Positions 34,216 to 46,700 of a DNA stretch of 64,000 bases are shown here, one piece after another. The stretch is from Echinostoma caproni. Its lineage: Eukaryota > Platyhelminthes > Trematoda > Plagiorchiida > Echinostomatidae. The position numbers and the translations under genes were made by a program. Numbering within the stretch: the stretch's first letter is position 1; the number at the start of each line of letters is the position of its first letter. The notes under the pieces were generated by a model. It did not search any database and was not told the origin of the DNA. It worked only from the letters and a program-made list of their open reading frames with translations. Location: positions 1-64,000 of the forward strand of contig UZAN01039755.1 of the NCBI GenBank assembly GCA_900618425.1, given 5' to 3'.

Positions 34216-35580
34216 AGTTGATCAGAATAAAATGTAAAAGGAAATACATGCTACTGTTAAACAGCTCGTCTGATCAAATAGTGTTCTTTGAGCTCACAGG
34301 TTGGTACCTTGAGACAAACCGAATACGCAAACACTGGGGTGCATGCAGGGGGTTACTCAACAACGGCACATCCGGGCCAAATGTATTCTTCAAAATTTGT
34401 TTGTTTCGCTTTCTTCATTCCACTCCCGTTTTCTCATTTGGAATCGGTAGCCCCAGAGCGGTCAATACCTGGACAAAGCATTTTTAGCTTGTTGATTGCA
34501 CAAATGAAGAAACTTAGAATTGCCATCGTGAATTAAAATAAAACGATATTTCATATGAAGAAAAACTATTGCCTGAATTAATTGCCTAGAATTGAAGTAT
34601 AATTAAAACAATCAGCCTTTAAATCCTTTAGATTTCTCACTGAGCAAAATTTCGTTTCAAACACACCTTCTTGAGTGATTCTTGATTTTGATGGCGGTGT
34701 GGAGGTGACCAGGTCTTGCTATGGACCTCTGTAGTTTTTGAAACGCATGACTCGGTTTTAGATTAGTTACTCCTGATGATGTAATTCTTTACTGACAATT
34801 TATCGACCAGGCTTATTGAAATATCACCACTTTGTGCCTCATCAACGTAGGCAGATAATCCACACTGACTATATTGGTGGAAATTGGTTTCTATCATGAA
34901 ACTCTGTCCATGAATAAATGCGAAAATACACTGCTTTTATTCGTCCCTCTCTAAAGAATAGTAGGTTTTATCTTTTCCACGAGCGCAAGATAAATCCTGA
35001 AAAGTATCTTCCTTCAGATTTCTTTCCGGATTGATTTAGCTTGATTCAAGAATGGTAAATGTATATGTTTTATACGTGTTTCAGGTATTTATCAATTACA
35101 TTGTGTCGTGGCAAAGAGCTTGAACCACGACACTGCTCAAAAAATGATGAAGTAAATCAATAGCATTGCTCAGTTTATACGCATGTGACTACCATAAAGT
35201 TTACGGCATTTTAATGATGTTCATTTTTTATTTATGCCCCATAGTTATTTTTTTGGACGTAACAGTATATGGGATGAGATTTTTAAATCTTTCCTTGGCT
35301 GTTTTAGTATACTCTGCTTGATGCCTTTTGATATAACAACATCCATGATCAACTGTGATTAATGGTTTTCCCTGAAAAATAAAGAATGGAGAAGGCAGTT
35401 AATTCATGAATCATTTGTCTTTACTTTACATTGTGTAACAGTTATCCAATTTAAATGGTTGCCATTTGGTTACAACTTCTTGTGGGACGTTATGATCAAG
35501 TTATTAACTATCACTGAAGCCTATTTCAAACACCTATTATGGAACCAACTGACGGAATCCGTCGATTATATTATTTACAG

Positions 35581-35750
35581 GTTGGGGATCCAGCGCATTC
35601 ACCAGTGGAAATTACTACTTCTGGATTCCAATTGTTGGTCCTTATTTGGGCGCAGTTATTGGAGCTTTACTGTACGAGCTCACAATCGGTATCCACGTGA
35701 GCGGACGAAAAACGGAATCTGCACATGCGGACGGTGCGCAAAATTTGTGA
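35581..35750 (+). CDS. aquaglyceroporin 2, terminal exon
   Basis: It follows acceptor TTATTTACAG and joins the phase-1 donor at 31746 to restore glycine then WGSSAFTSGNYYFW. Residues about 273-296 (WIPIVGPYLGAVIGALLYEL) form helix 6 of the channel; in GlpF-like channels this position reads AGWG followed by a proline-containing helix, and here WIPIVGP fits. The tail IHVSGRKTESAHADGAQNL is hydrophilic and ends at TGA 35748-35750. The whole 314-residue product is the usual length for aquaglyceroporins. A longer plus frame through this exon (35459-35851) is in another phase and is not coding. Confidence 0.93.
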
Positions 35751-36162
35751 AAAACGTTTTACACAATCATTTTTGTGGTTCGTTGGTTTATTCGATTAAT
35801 GTACACGACAAACTTGCGGACGATTCCAGTCTATCCTTCACATTGTTCTGATTCATGGGCCCTCAGCTTTTCAAAACGAGATCCAACCACCTCCGTCTTT
35901 CCCCTATCTGCCGACAAAATTGAAATTAATTCTCTCGAGTTCATATAAAACAGAAAGAGTGTAAGCTAGTATTTTGCCTCCTTGTGAACTGCCCTGTCCC
36001 GCAAGCATCACCGCTTGATTACAATCTATCATCTTACCCGAATATAATGATTAGTAATTCATTCTAATTGCTCGGGTTGTATCATAGTCCAGAATTCCAT
36101 TATCAAATCATAATAATATAGTACACCCAATATTTGTTGTTATTTTTGTCCCCCGAGCAGAA

Positions 36163-36173
36163 AATAAAATAAA
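36163..36173 (+). terminator. polyadenylation signals of aquaglyceroporin 2
   Basis: Two overlapping AATAAA hexamers, at 36163 and 36168, about 410 bases after the stop codon on the coding strand. They are the first strong signal pair noted downstream of the stop; AATAAA is common in AT-rich DNA, so the actual cleavage site is not proven. Confidence 0.4.
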
Positions 36174-36402
36174 GCATGGAACAAGTACAACAGTAATGGT
36201 CCACCATTTTGTAAAACCCTGCTGTAATTTCAAATGCAAATACACCAATAATGTGTTCAACCACAATTGATCATCTTCTTGAGTGCTTTCTATTGTTACC
36301 AGTACTGCGTCACCGTTTGTTCAAAATATAAGAACAGAACAAAGATACTTATCTGTTTATCGACAACACCAAAATAGTAATGGAATAAGCATAGCCAGAC
36401 TG

Positions 36403-36404
36403 AA

Positions 36405-36438
<34 letters not shown>
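36403..36438. repeat. (TA)n microsatellite
   Basis: About fourteen AT dinucleotides followed by GTATATATA, one interruption. Likely length-polymorphic. Confidence 0.9.
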
Positions 36439-36440
<2 letters not shown>

Positions 36441-39400
36441 GAAAATATTGTATTAGTCTATTAGCAAAAAGCTGTATAAATGGAACAACCTCCACTGAAA
36501 CCAGCTATCTTCTTGTCTGCGAAGTTACACGGATAGAGCTTTTGACTCCTAGCTGAGATTCTTCGGACAAGAGTTTCCAGAAAGGGAAAATAATATATCT
36601 ATAGATGATTAGTCCGAAGTCCAAACGGTTAGCCAGAGCTTTTCTGGCATCTTAACTGGTATTTCATCGGATTTAAAATGGATTACGATCAACGAATTAT
36701 GCATTACTAAGGGACTTCAATCCATGCGAACAAAATACACAAATCGAATTATTTATAACGGTAGTTAGCCATTTACCTCCAAGGTATTATGACCGTTTTG
36801 TACTCCAATCTCATCATTTAGTTCAGGATCACGTATGGTCATCAGTACCGCCCCACCTCCAAACAGACATGGAAAAGAAAGTCATGAAAAAAGCACTGAT
36901 TTCCTTCCAAAAACACATAATTGAACACATGAAATTGCGTGTGTCGTACAGGTCTGAATGTTAGATAATGAAACCGTTATACCATACCACAAAGCTGTAG
37001 AAATAAGCAAATTATATATACGGAGGCACCATAGCTGATCAAACAATTGGAATACTCATAAGCGCAATACTAAAACTCGAATCTTTCTCTGTTTGTTTGC
37101 TTGTTTAGCTACGTTTAATTTTCTGGATGAAGTACTTCTATTACCAATGTGATACATCGAAAAGCAAAAAGTGCTTCGTGTTAAATGAAGGGCAAGGAGA
37201 CAGATCTGTAGTTTAGAAGGCTCGCCAATAACTCAAAGGATCAACCACACACAGGTGGAAACATGTTGATCAGGGGGTCGCACGATAAAAGCTTTATTTT
37301 TAAAAAGGAACTTTGCTGATGATTGGTTTATTCTCGCGAAAAACATTGCAGTGTATTCTTCAGTTAACCGAAGTATAAAACCGGAGAAGAACAGTAAAAT
37401 GGGAAAATGAACAGGTAAATTAACTTGAGAAAAATGACCTGCGGGAGTCTCAATAGTCTGACTTTTAAACACTTTCTAAATCAGTCAATTACAGGGACAT
37501 ATTTGTGAAAACCATTTATGATTGCTGTTTTCCATGAGTTTCATTTAATTGGAGAGTAAATGTGGATACGGTGTGAACATGCGGGGAACGTATGACGGAG
37601 CAAATAAAATCTAAAATATAGAGGATAACCTGCCTTGTGGTTACATCAGTTGCCCATTTGAAAATACGGGCAGGAAAGTTGTCGCAAACAAATTTTGAAA
37701 GCACCATGACATAGAACAAGAGCATATTACCTTTGACAGTCCCAAAAATATTCGCTTATTTTCTCATGGTTGTTCTATTTACTTCATTGTTCCCGCTTAG
37801 TGTAGTGTTTCGTTAACTAGGAAAGGAGGTGTTTGGAAAAATCGATATGCTCAATTATTTATTAAGCTTCATTATGAAAACAGCAAACGAAATGTGAATT
37901 GAAATGCTAAGCATCACTGTGAAACGATTATGATATACTTAGATCTCACCAGTAATGCGAATCTATCGACCCGACTGTGAATCAAAACTGGGGCCTCAAA
38001 AGTTGAATACAAGAATACTACTCACCTGATCACACGGGGGTAGACGTTTATACAGTTGTAAAACAACTCATATTGACCAAGTTGTTACGGATGTCGCTTA
38101 TTTCAGCATCGACATCCAGGGTTATAACTTCGTTGGAACCCTTCAAAAGCCGATCGTATAATTAAGTTTGTTCATCATTGCAGGCCCAAACACAGACTTG
38201 AAGTATAATCTCAGAAAACATGGAAGATAATTTTCATACTCATTTAAGATGACAAATTCTAGTCTCAACCGTTCAGATCTGATCTGGGTTGCGCATGTGT
38301 ATGTGTGAAATCTGATAGTTTTAAGTATGCAGTGGGTTTATCGCGGGCTGGGGAAAGCCTGGTGGTCCAAAGAGCTCGACAGCTTGCAAATACCTCTTCT
38401 GGATACCTTGAAGGAATATGCAATCAGAATACTTACTGCTTTGCCTGTGGATACGACTTGCTTTCTTTGCTTACACTAAAGAGTTTTAATGAAACGAAAT
38501 ATGCATGTTACACCAAAAGAGAGATTTGACTCAACGGAGTGCGAAAAAACCGAACGGGTAATTTTCCTATGTTCCAACGCTCTTGTTACTGCGAAACAAA
38601 AAAAAACATTAGACCTGATTCCCTGGTCCAATTCATAAGCCGGAAAAGTACTAGTTCTGTTAAGTTATTGGTTCATAGGTAATCGAAATTTAACTGACGA
38701 TAAATTGTTATCCAGAGTTGGGAACCCGCTTCACATTAGTGCCAATCTAATATGTTGATTGGTAATATAGCAAATAAACTACATACGGTAGGTGCGACCG
38801 ATCAAGAAATCCATTTATTTCGCAGCGGTTATAGAGAATAGAGCTACCGGGAAAGACCGATTGATAAGATAACGCTAAGATATATGGTAAAACCAACAAC
38901 AATAGGCGGTGCATAAAAAAAAGCAAAAATACAACCTAATATACATTATTAGGTATAGCAAGTAGAAAATTCTGCTCTAGACAACTGGAGGCTCTATTTA
39001 TACTCAGACCAAATATGCATTTTAACTGAAGAACAAGTTGTCGGATCCAGGGGACTACTGTATACATTCCCTCATTCCTTCTTCTACGATTCCGTAGGAT
39101 GAGCCGCCGACCAACCACTTTTGTGAGTGCCGGTAAATTATATGATGTGAGTGATGTTTTCATGACCATGAGTTAAATCTGTTGGTGGGTTTGAAATACA
39201 TTTTGTTTCATCTGTAAAGTTCAATGTCGGCAATCAAGCGTCAATGAGAGTCATGGCCGCTGCTGAAACCACAAATATTTGGAGTTATTATTCCCCCTAT
39301 GTTCGACAACTACATTTGGGCAAGTAATTACGCTCTCTTGAACCACTGCATTATCTGTAAACCATGAGCATCCATGCTTCTTTCGACGCTGCACCCGATT

Positions 39401-39899
39401 TCTCGCAAGCCCCCATACGAATAATAGAAATTAATGTCACTCGCCACATTGTAAGTGTGGTTATGTGTAAGATTTGCTTGGACTCCTGAATGTGCGGTCG
39501 CGGACGATCAGCGGCAGCGCCCGAGGATGTGGCGTGTTAACCTCCTGACAAAGGTTCTCCGAACAAAACACCACAGATTTGTGAAAGCTCTGTGAAGTGG
39601 AGAGTGTGGCTCGCGACTAAATATGTCCATTGCCCCTTTTCCGAAAACTACTGTTTGACAAGGTTTCCCTGAAGAGGCCAATGAACCAAATACTGGCCAC
39701 CATATCATACGCGATATCGCTGCTGCCTTCCTATCCGTGCTTGGTTTTCGCGACGGTTAGAGACCACCCTCAAGCAGGGCCTGCTCTGGACCAGGAGAAT
39801 GAGTAGTACAACAGCCCAAGAAGCATACAATAATGAATTTCTAAAATCTCACATCTCTCCAGTCTACAGTTTCTTTGCACAGGGATAAACATTCTATAC

Positions 39900-40239
39900 A
39901 GAACACACAGATTCATGTCTCCCCAGCCCTCCCCCCTTCTAACACACCACAGCTCTCGGGTTCTTCAGTCGATCGTACTAACAGTAGCGCCTCAAATGGA
40001 AACTCTGCCGCTGTTCTCTCGTGTCATATCTCGACTACTGCCCAAGTCTTATTTCTGATGCGCAAGGAAAAATGTCTCGGTGGGTGTAACACTTTAGTCT
40101 CCTCAATCGCCCCCAAATTCAATTTACGCAAAGTGTTCTCTAGCCATTTTAGACCCTCTCCGTAGCGTACTGTGTGCAATCTAGGAAACCGAAATTTACC
40201 CAACTGAATAGACCACATAGATTTTACTAAATTTCTCTA
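39900..40239 (+). other. possible 5' part of the adjacent LINE
   Basis: It directly precedes the reverse transcriptase of the LINE at 40240 and is C/T-rich. A frame at 39875-40165 rich in serine has no motif. It may be the linker of that element; no endonuclease box is visible. Confidence 0.25.
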
Positions 40240-41447
40240 AAAGGGTGACAAACCAGTGTGCGTAAATTACAGAGGCATCAGTTTACTTAACCGCTTTGCT
40301 GCATCAAGGCACGCGTGCTCTCGTCATGATCAGAAGGGATTCTACCCCAGTGTGGGCTGCATTGACCAGATATTGACTTTACGATCACTCTAGGAACATC
40401 GCCACAAGATTTTAGCAACCCACAACATTCTGCTTGGTTGATTCCCGTGCGGCATTCGACTCCGTAGATCGCGAATCCTTCTGAAACTTTGCCGTTGACT
40501 GGATAATGGGTCTTTCAATGAAAGGATACCAGGGAGTTCAGGTCTCTCCAAATTTATAGCTCATCGACTCAGATAGAATTTGCTGATGATATTATCGTCT
40601 TTGGTGTGGACATGTCCAACATCCAAGTAATCGTTGACCGCATCAGTCGACAGGCCATGGAAATCGGCCTAGAGGTGAAAACACAAAAAATAAAACTTTT
40701 GTGACAGTCCCGATTTATCCCGAAAATGCTCTACTACTAAACGGTGAGCCAATTGAATCCGTCGAAAGCTTTCAACACTTGAACTCAACCATAATCCCCA
40801 ACGGCCAAGCTAAAGATGAGGTACAAATGCTCGTCAATGCTTCAAAAAAAGGAGTTTTACAGCTCAAGAATTCCCTTTGGCATAGAAATAAAACTACCCT
40901 AACGACAAANAACGACAAAATTACAAGTTTTCTCCTCGGCAGTCCGTCTAATCTTGCTATACCGCTGTGAAACCCAGCCAATTGGAGTTGAAGAATCTCG
41001 ACGATTAGAAGTCTTAGGTAGCTGGTGCCTTAGAATCATTCTGGGAGTATGATGGAGGGACCATCCCTCGAATAAAGCAGTCAGAAATCGTTGTTTTAAT
41101 CTTATATCTCTGCGGATGCTAATGAAACAACTGCGATTTCAATGGTTTGGTTCTATACGTCGTAATTCTGATAACGACGTTACCAAAGCTGTCTTTGCAC
41201 CGTCTCTCTGCTTGAACTGGCACTGCCGACTCGGTGGGCAGCTGAAAACCTGGACTGACACTGTACGAAAGGATACAGAAAACCTTAGTCTCCAGTCCGT
41301 CTACGACATTATCCAATGGAAATCAGACTGGATCAAAATGTGCGCTGATCTTTCCGCGGATCGCTGAGCGTTAGCAGCGGCAATTCAAGATATACATGAT
41401 GCCGGCGTATCCTCTCTCGGAAGCCAGCCGCCGTAAAGTAAAGTAAG
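40240..41447 (+). mobile_element. RTE-type LINE, second lineage, 5'-truncated
   Basis: The reading moves between frames through the RT: KGDKPVCVNYRGISLL at 40241, GFYPSVGCIDQILTLR near 40336, a decayed DSVDR-like block near 40459, then EFADDIIVFGVDMSN near 40576, whose FADD catalytic box (40579-40590) is intact. Next come ESVESFQHLNSTIIPNG near 40757, LRFQWFGSIRRNSD at 41125, and GGQLKTWTDTVRKD at 41236 with a final ADLSADR. This C-terminus differs from the RLPGWGPRD type of the downstream copy, so it is another lineage. The end runs into GTAAAGTAAAGTAAG (41435-41449), a TAAAG tail typical of RTE/CR1 3' ends. Stops and frameshifts make it dead. Confidence 0.8.
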
Positions 41448-41449
41448 AA

Positions 41450-43740
41450 TCATCCATCAGCTGAAGCTCTTCTTCGTGTTCGAGGTTCATGTAAACTAGC
41501 TTCGCTCGGTGTGTCCATCCTGATACGTCATGGACAACAGGCATGTTTAGCTCGTATGCTCGAGACCTTAGCCATTAATGTGTGTTGTACCGATCTGCGG
41601 ATTTTCAATTACGCCTCTAGGGACCCTGAGGCTGCGGCTTTCTGTCTTGTTGGCATTAGCCTGGCTCTTATTAAGTGAGCTGAAGTCGCACTCCTGGATT
41701 GGAGCCCAGTCAACAGTTTGCTATGCACAGTTAGACTCATCGGTTTATGCAAAGTAAGTAACCGTCACCCAGATACACGACTTTGTTTGTCTTGTCCGCG
41801 TACGCCCCAAAAGACTGCAGCCCAGATGTAGTCCAAGAGGAGTTTTACCATAATGTACACGATCTATTGCGAAAAGCGAGTTGACCTGATATCGTGATTA
41901 AAGCAAAAGATATATATGCTAGAGTAGATTGGCTGACTTCGAGTGAGGCACATCTGGGAGGTCCTTTCACATTAGATTCTGTCTCTTGGAAAATGGGCAA
42001 AGGCTGTTGGATCTATTTTTCGACTATTTCTTCCTCGCCAGCACGAACTTCAGACGATCCAATTGACGGTGCGCCACTTAGTGTTCACCATCCTCGAACC
42101 AGCGACAAAACGCCGATAGACCATATCACCATAACCCACAAACGGCCGGGTTGCATACAAGACTACCGACTGTACTGAAGTACTCCCTTGAGTTCGACAA
42201 CGCATTGATTTGCGCCAAGCTATCCCACTGCTCCGGTGGATGTTCTCAACGCACGGCCTAACGACGGTTGAACTGTGTTAAACTGTACGATCCAGCTATT
42301 CTAACTGAGTTTCAATCAACCTCCCCCGATATTGTTAACCAATACTGGTCGCTTTTCAAGAATGCTCTGCAATTTGCTGGCCTAGCTAGTTGTGATCTGA
42401 CACGGTAGGCCGTGACATGCTGGATTCACGCGGAGGCTCTTGACACACACCGTTCAATTCCGACAGGCGGCGAGCACAATGAAATACTATTGGTTACGAG
42501 ACATAACTTCAATGCAAGCCTACGCATAAACCACGAAGTCTGGTGAACTCAACAAGCATCAGAGACGGTACTTGCTGCCGCAATGGGAAACTCTCGTAAG
42601 TTATTCCATCTCATCGAGGTCAATGGTAGGACATCAGCACAGTTTTCTAATCTGTTGATGGGAAAGCTTTATGTTTTTTTAAATTGAGAAATGGAATATC
42701 TGAGAAGTATGTGACAATTCTAAAGGAGTTGCATCTTCATACCTTAGGTCGGGTTATGTCATATGGTCAGATTTTGCTACCCTCTGCGGTCTCAAATGAA
42801 GTTCGACAAGACTGCCCTATATCCCCAGTTCTTTTCAACTTTGTCATAGAGGATGTTCTACAGAATGCTTTGTACGGTCTAGCAAACGATGGAGTCGAGC
42901 TCTTCTTAGGGGATAGATCTCTGAACTTAGGGTACACCGATGACATGGCCTTGCTGGGTGACAACACACGGGCAGCCCAACACACTTTGGATTGCTTGAC
43001 GGCAGAGTTAATCAGGTAAACGATGTGCTTTGCGCCTTCCAAATTCAAAGTGCTTGTACAAGACTGAAAGCAGACTGTTCCTGCACTCACCGTCTGTGGT
43101 GATCAACAAGTAGTGGTTGAGAGCTTTAAATACCTCGGGAGCTTAATCACAGCTGGTGTTGGGCTGGGTTAGCGAACGCCAGAGCTGCTTTGCCAACTTG
43201 TGAAACCTGCGGCACCTCCATGGCATCCGTTTGTCCTTTAAGAGAAGGTTGGTAGTGTTCTGCTTTGCGGTTATGACACCTGGCCTCTCCAATCGGAGGA
43301 TGCTACTCAACTTTCTGTATTCGACCACCAATGTCTCCAAAGGAGTGCTCGTGTTTGGTCGGAACATGGGGTAGGAAATCACGAGATTCATCGTCCATCG
43401 TTAGATGTGGATATTCGTTCTCCACAAGAAGTAACCGCTCTACACCGCCTTCGACGGCTGGGTCACATTTAGCATATGCTTGATCATGGATTATGTTCCC
43501 CTACTTTCTTTACCCCTGCTGGGTACGACCAGCAGAAGCGCCGTGTTTGGCAGAATATGATATCGCGTAGAGGTATGAAGAAGCTGTATTCAACTTAGGC
43601 TTCCGTTGGTGCAACACACCTTCCAGGTTGAGGCCCAAGGGATGAGGATTATTGTTAGTTAGAGACGCTGGGATATAGGCCCTAGAACAGAAATCGGTGG
43701 TGTGAATGAAATGCGGTGTGCCTATTAAAATCTCGTGACA
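41450..43740 (+). mobile_element. RTE-type LINE, near full-length, decayed
   Basis: It carries both enzymatic domains. The N-terminal APE endonuclease starts VRGSCKLASLG near 41480, includes LARMLETLAINVCC near 41545, and reaches its C-terminal PIDHITITHKRPG near 42112, equivalent to the IDHI..S motif. A linker with AAAMGNSRKLFHLIEVNGR near 42580 follows. The reverse transcriptase includes VRQDCPISPVLFNFVIED at 42798 and a catalytic box YTDD at 42933-42944 in place of YADD, then CFAPSKFKVLVQD near 43023. The C-terminus has WPLQSEDATQLSVFDHQCL near 43282, LHRLRRLGHI near 43440 and HLPG.GPRDE near 43616. Several stops and frameshifts interrupt it. It sits head-to-tail after the other LINE. Confidence 0.85.
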
Positions 43741-46700
43741 CATAAAAGAATAGTAAACTAAAATACAAAAATATCAAGTGTAAGATGAAAAAATCTTATC
43801 TTCGTCATTACACTTAACCCCCTCGACCCCCGTTTACTCTGTGTGTTCTGTTACTCATGTTGGTGTGTGAGCACCAAGCTTGCTCGCAAGCTGGTGATAA
43901 TAAGATGCATATATATGTTTATGAATGCTTGCCCCAGTTTGCACATTATTCTAACTAAGAGCAATGTATTCAAAGCTGGGACATACTGGTGGTCAATGGA
44001 CTTTAGATTCTATGAAAAACAGACTGAATTTTGTGTCCGGATTTTGGTTACCACACTAGCCACCTGGTAAACTGATAAATAAAGGATTAACATAAGGGAT
44101 CAAATCCATGGAAGAAGGAACAATATAATTTCGCACATGAGCAAACCATATGTAAATAGATTAGATACACTGAGACAACTGTTTTGACGCTGTTTCTGAT
44201 CACCCAGTATCTTTAATTGGGAATCAATTTGTTTTTACAGTTGCCAACTGAGAAACAGAACACAACCGAATTGACTACATCACTCGGCCAACTTTCCCAC
44301 CTTGTATATCAATACTGCAACACATGCAGTAATCAGTTATGCTCAAGCCTAGAATATATTCATGAATGATTTACTGACAATCCGTCCCCTCTCTTCGATG
44401 TCTAACCATTTTGGTCTAATCTCAATCAGGATTGTGCTAAATTGGAAACTGTTTCGTTTACCGGCTGCATGAAACAAATGCATCAAACGTTTCAGAAAAC
44501 TAAATGACGTTCAACGGAGGTTTCATCAAATGAATATAAGTAATGCGGAGGTGGCTACGATAGTGGGAGTGAGGAATGGTGGTGATCAGCTATGATCAGA
44601 CCATGCGGTGCGATGTTTGATTATGTCAAAAACGCATGTTCGAAATATATGGGTGAGTCGTTGTGTACTTTGGAATCCAGTTGGATGCCTACTGCGTAAA
44701 CTTTCTAGTGTTTTGTTGGGTCGTGGACACACCCGGAAGTTTCGTCGAGGCCATGCACATTCGGACAAAGTTTCTAAGGTCAACTGTATACCAACGTTTA
44801 AGCCGGAGCTGTCGAAAATGAACTGCAGGAAAACGAGTGTGAATAAGACATTAGTTCACAATTACATTCAAATTTCGAAATATGCCCACACTGGTATTTA
44901 TAACAGTTTCAGAGCAACAACTGTTTTCAGTAACTCATAATCATGCCTTTACAGCTTTTTTTAGGTGAAACCCTAGGGGTTGGGAGGAGAACAATAAAGT
45001 GTGAAGAATCGTTCACTTTGTGTATGCGTGTGTGTTGGTGTGTTGCACACCGCATTCTCAGATCTGTGCTTCCGGGGTTTTCAGTGATATCACATTAATC
45101 ATGTAACCCAGTCCTGACGGTTCAGTGCTGTGTGAAAATGTATGTCTGTGTGGGCAGAGGGAAAAGGTGGATTCCTGAACCCAAGGGAGATGGGGAGCTT
45201 GGATATGACGCTTCTGGGCACGTAGTTCAAGGATCAAATAATTGATACAGATAGATTAGTATATGACCAACGTACGCATTCTAACATATTTAGACCGCTT
45301 CGGGGGAACGTGATTGCAAATTGGGTTAACGGTATCTGTGCACACAAGACTGGGATTTGACAACCAACTATCATGAGGGATGACGTAGTGTCTTACTACG
45401 GATGCGCGCACGAACAGGCTACGATTAAGTCAAAGCAAAACCGTTCAAATTTACCAGCATACAAGTTAAATATTATCTTTGAGTGCACTTTATTTTGCAA
45501 TAGCTGATGTTATAGTATCACCCTGCGTTTGAACCGGTCATTTTGCTAAAGGAAACAAGACAGCTGATAATTCAGCGATTCTAATGAGGTGTTCTCTAAA
45601 AATCGTTTCTCCATTTACGTACACCGATGTGAATGAAACTTGTGTGCTGCATTGGAACGATGAGAGGGCTTATTTTCATTCTAACAAATCAGGTTGGAAT
45701 TTGTAACCAACAATGGTCGGCCGTGGGGCATAAAAAAGTTGAGTAAATTTAGACGTTGGTGATATCCCTCGGAAACAACAGCCCTTTCTCACTTCTCCAT
45801 CCGACAGCAACACATAAATGTACCGAACTTGCACTTTTTTACTGTTATTGTATCATCATTATTCGTTTCAGAGACGCAAATTTCAATATGCATTCCATGA
45901 TCAGGCTTCAGCAACGAAAGCACTTGCTTTTCAGTTCGCAGAATCCATTGAAATGTTTCCTATTTGGACGCAAACAAACCTCGTCAAAAACCCAAAACAT
46001 ACACTTCCTTAACGTGAATTGACTCGAAGAACGGAGAGATCGATTATTCCCTTTGGTCTATGTCCAGTTTGGACAGCCGAGAAACTTGGTCTACTCGTTT
46101 CTCTTCTACCCTGATTCCCACATTCGGTCTGAACGCCAAGTAACCTTTATCTTCTTGACATCTTGTGAGCTCACAAGTACAGATAAATATATTTGGTCTG
46201 TCGAATTACATAATACATCCCTTTGCAACAGTCCTCATATTCATATATTAGCGGTACAATGTATCACGTAAAAGTAATATTTTATTTAGCTAAATATCAT
46301 TTCATTTGTTTGTAGGGGACAGGGGTGCTTCTCATAGGTAGAACCAATTAAGGTCTGTGTAGTCGAACCCGGTAGGACATTTGCGATTCTGACTGCAGCC
46401 TAAAGTGATCGTTGCAACCGAAATTTAGGTACTCGGGAAGGCGTGGGTTTTAAACAATTGCAGTGATTACGTGACAGGAGTTCGGCGGAGATTCGGTTCT
46501 TCTTGTCTTATTTGGGGAATGACGGTGATGTCAGTGTGTCATCCACAAATGCAGGTTTTTGAGGCAATCAGGAGTTGATCGTCCTCATTCACACAGTGGA
46601 AACGAACGCAATCTTCAAAGCCAATTACGGTTATTCCGGTGAATGGTACCGCCACTCATCAATCCGTGAGATCTTTCCTCGAATTCTACATATTCGATTG

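Larger units (their letters stand above)
31747..35580 (+). other. intron of aquaglyceroporin 2
   Basis: Begins GTAAGT and ends TTATTTACAG, matching GT-AG rules; length 3834 bases. It contains an RTE relic at 34100-34215 and a diverged SINE-like head near 33469-33560; the rest is unassigned AT-rich sequence. Joining across it restores an uninterrupted channel with its sixth helix. Confidence 0.9.
35751..39899. other. 3' flank and unassigned DNA
   Basis: Includes the probable 3' untranslated region of aquaglyceroporin 2 and a long TA repeat, annotated separately. Nothing else was recognised. The minus frame at 39508-39708, rich in arginine, and its surroundings look repeat-like (GC-richer than the neighbourhood) but match no motif. 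Confidence 0.4.

Noticed and set aside
35459..35851. Plus-strand frame of 130 codons
   Set aside because: It runs through the true terminal exon of aquaglyceroporin 2 in the wrong phase; the spliced frame gives the sixth helix.
44608..44940. 110-codon plus frame
   Set aside because: Begins with ATG but has no motif, no plausible splice context and overlaps an opposing frame.
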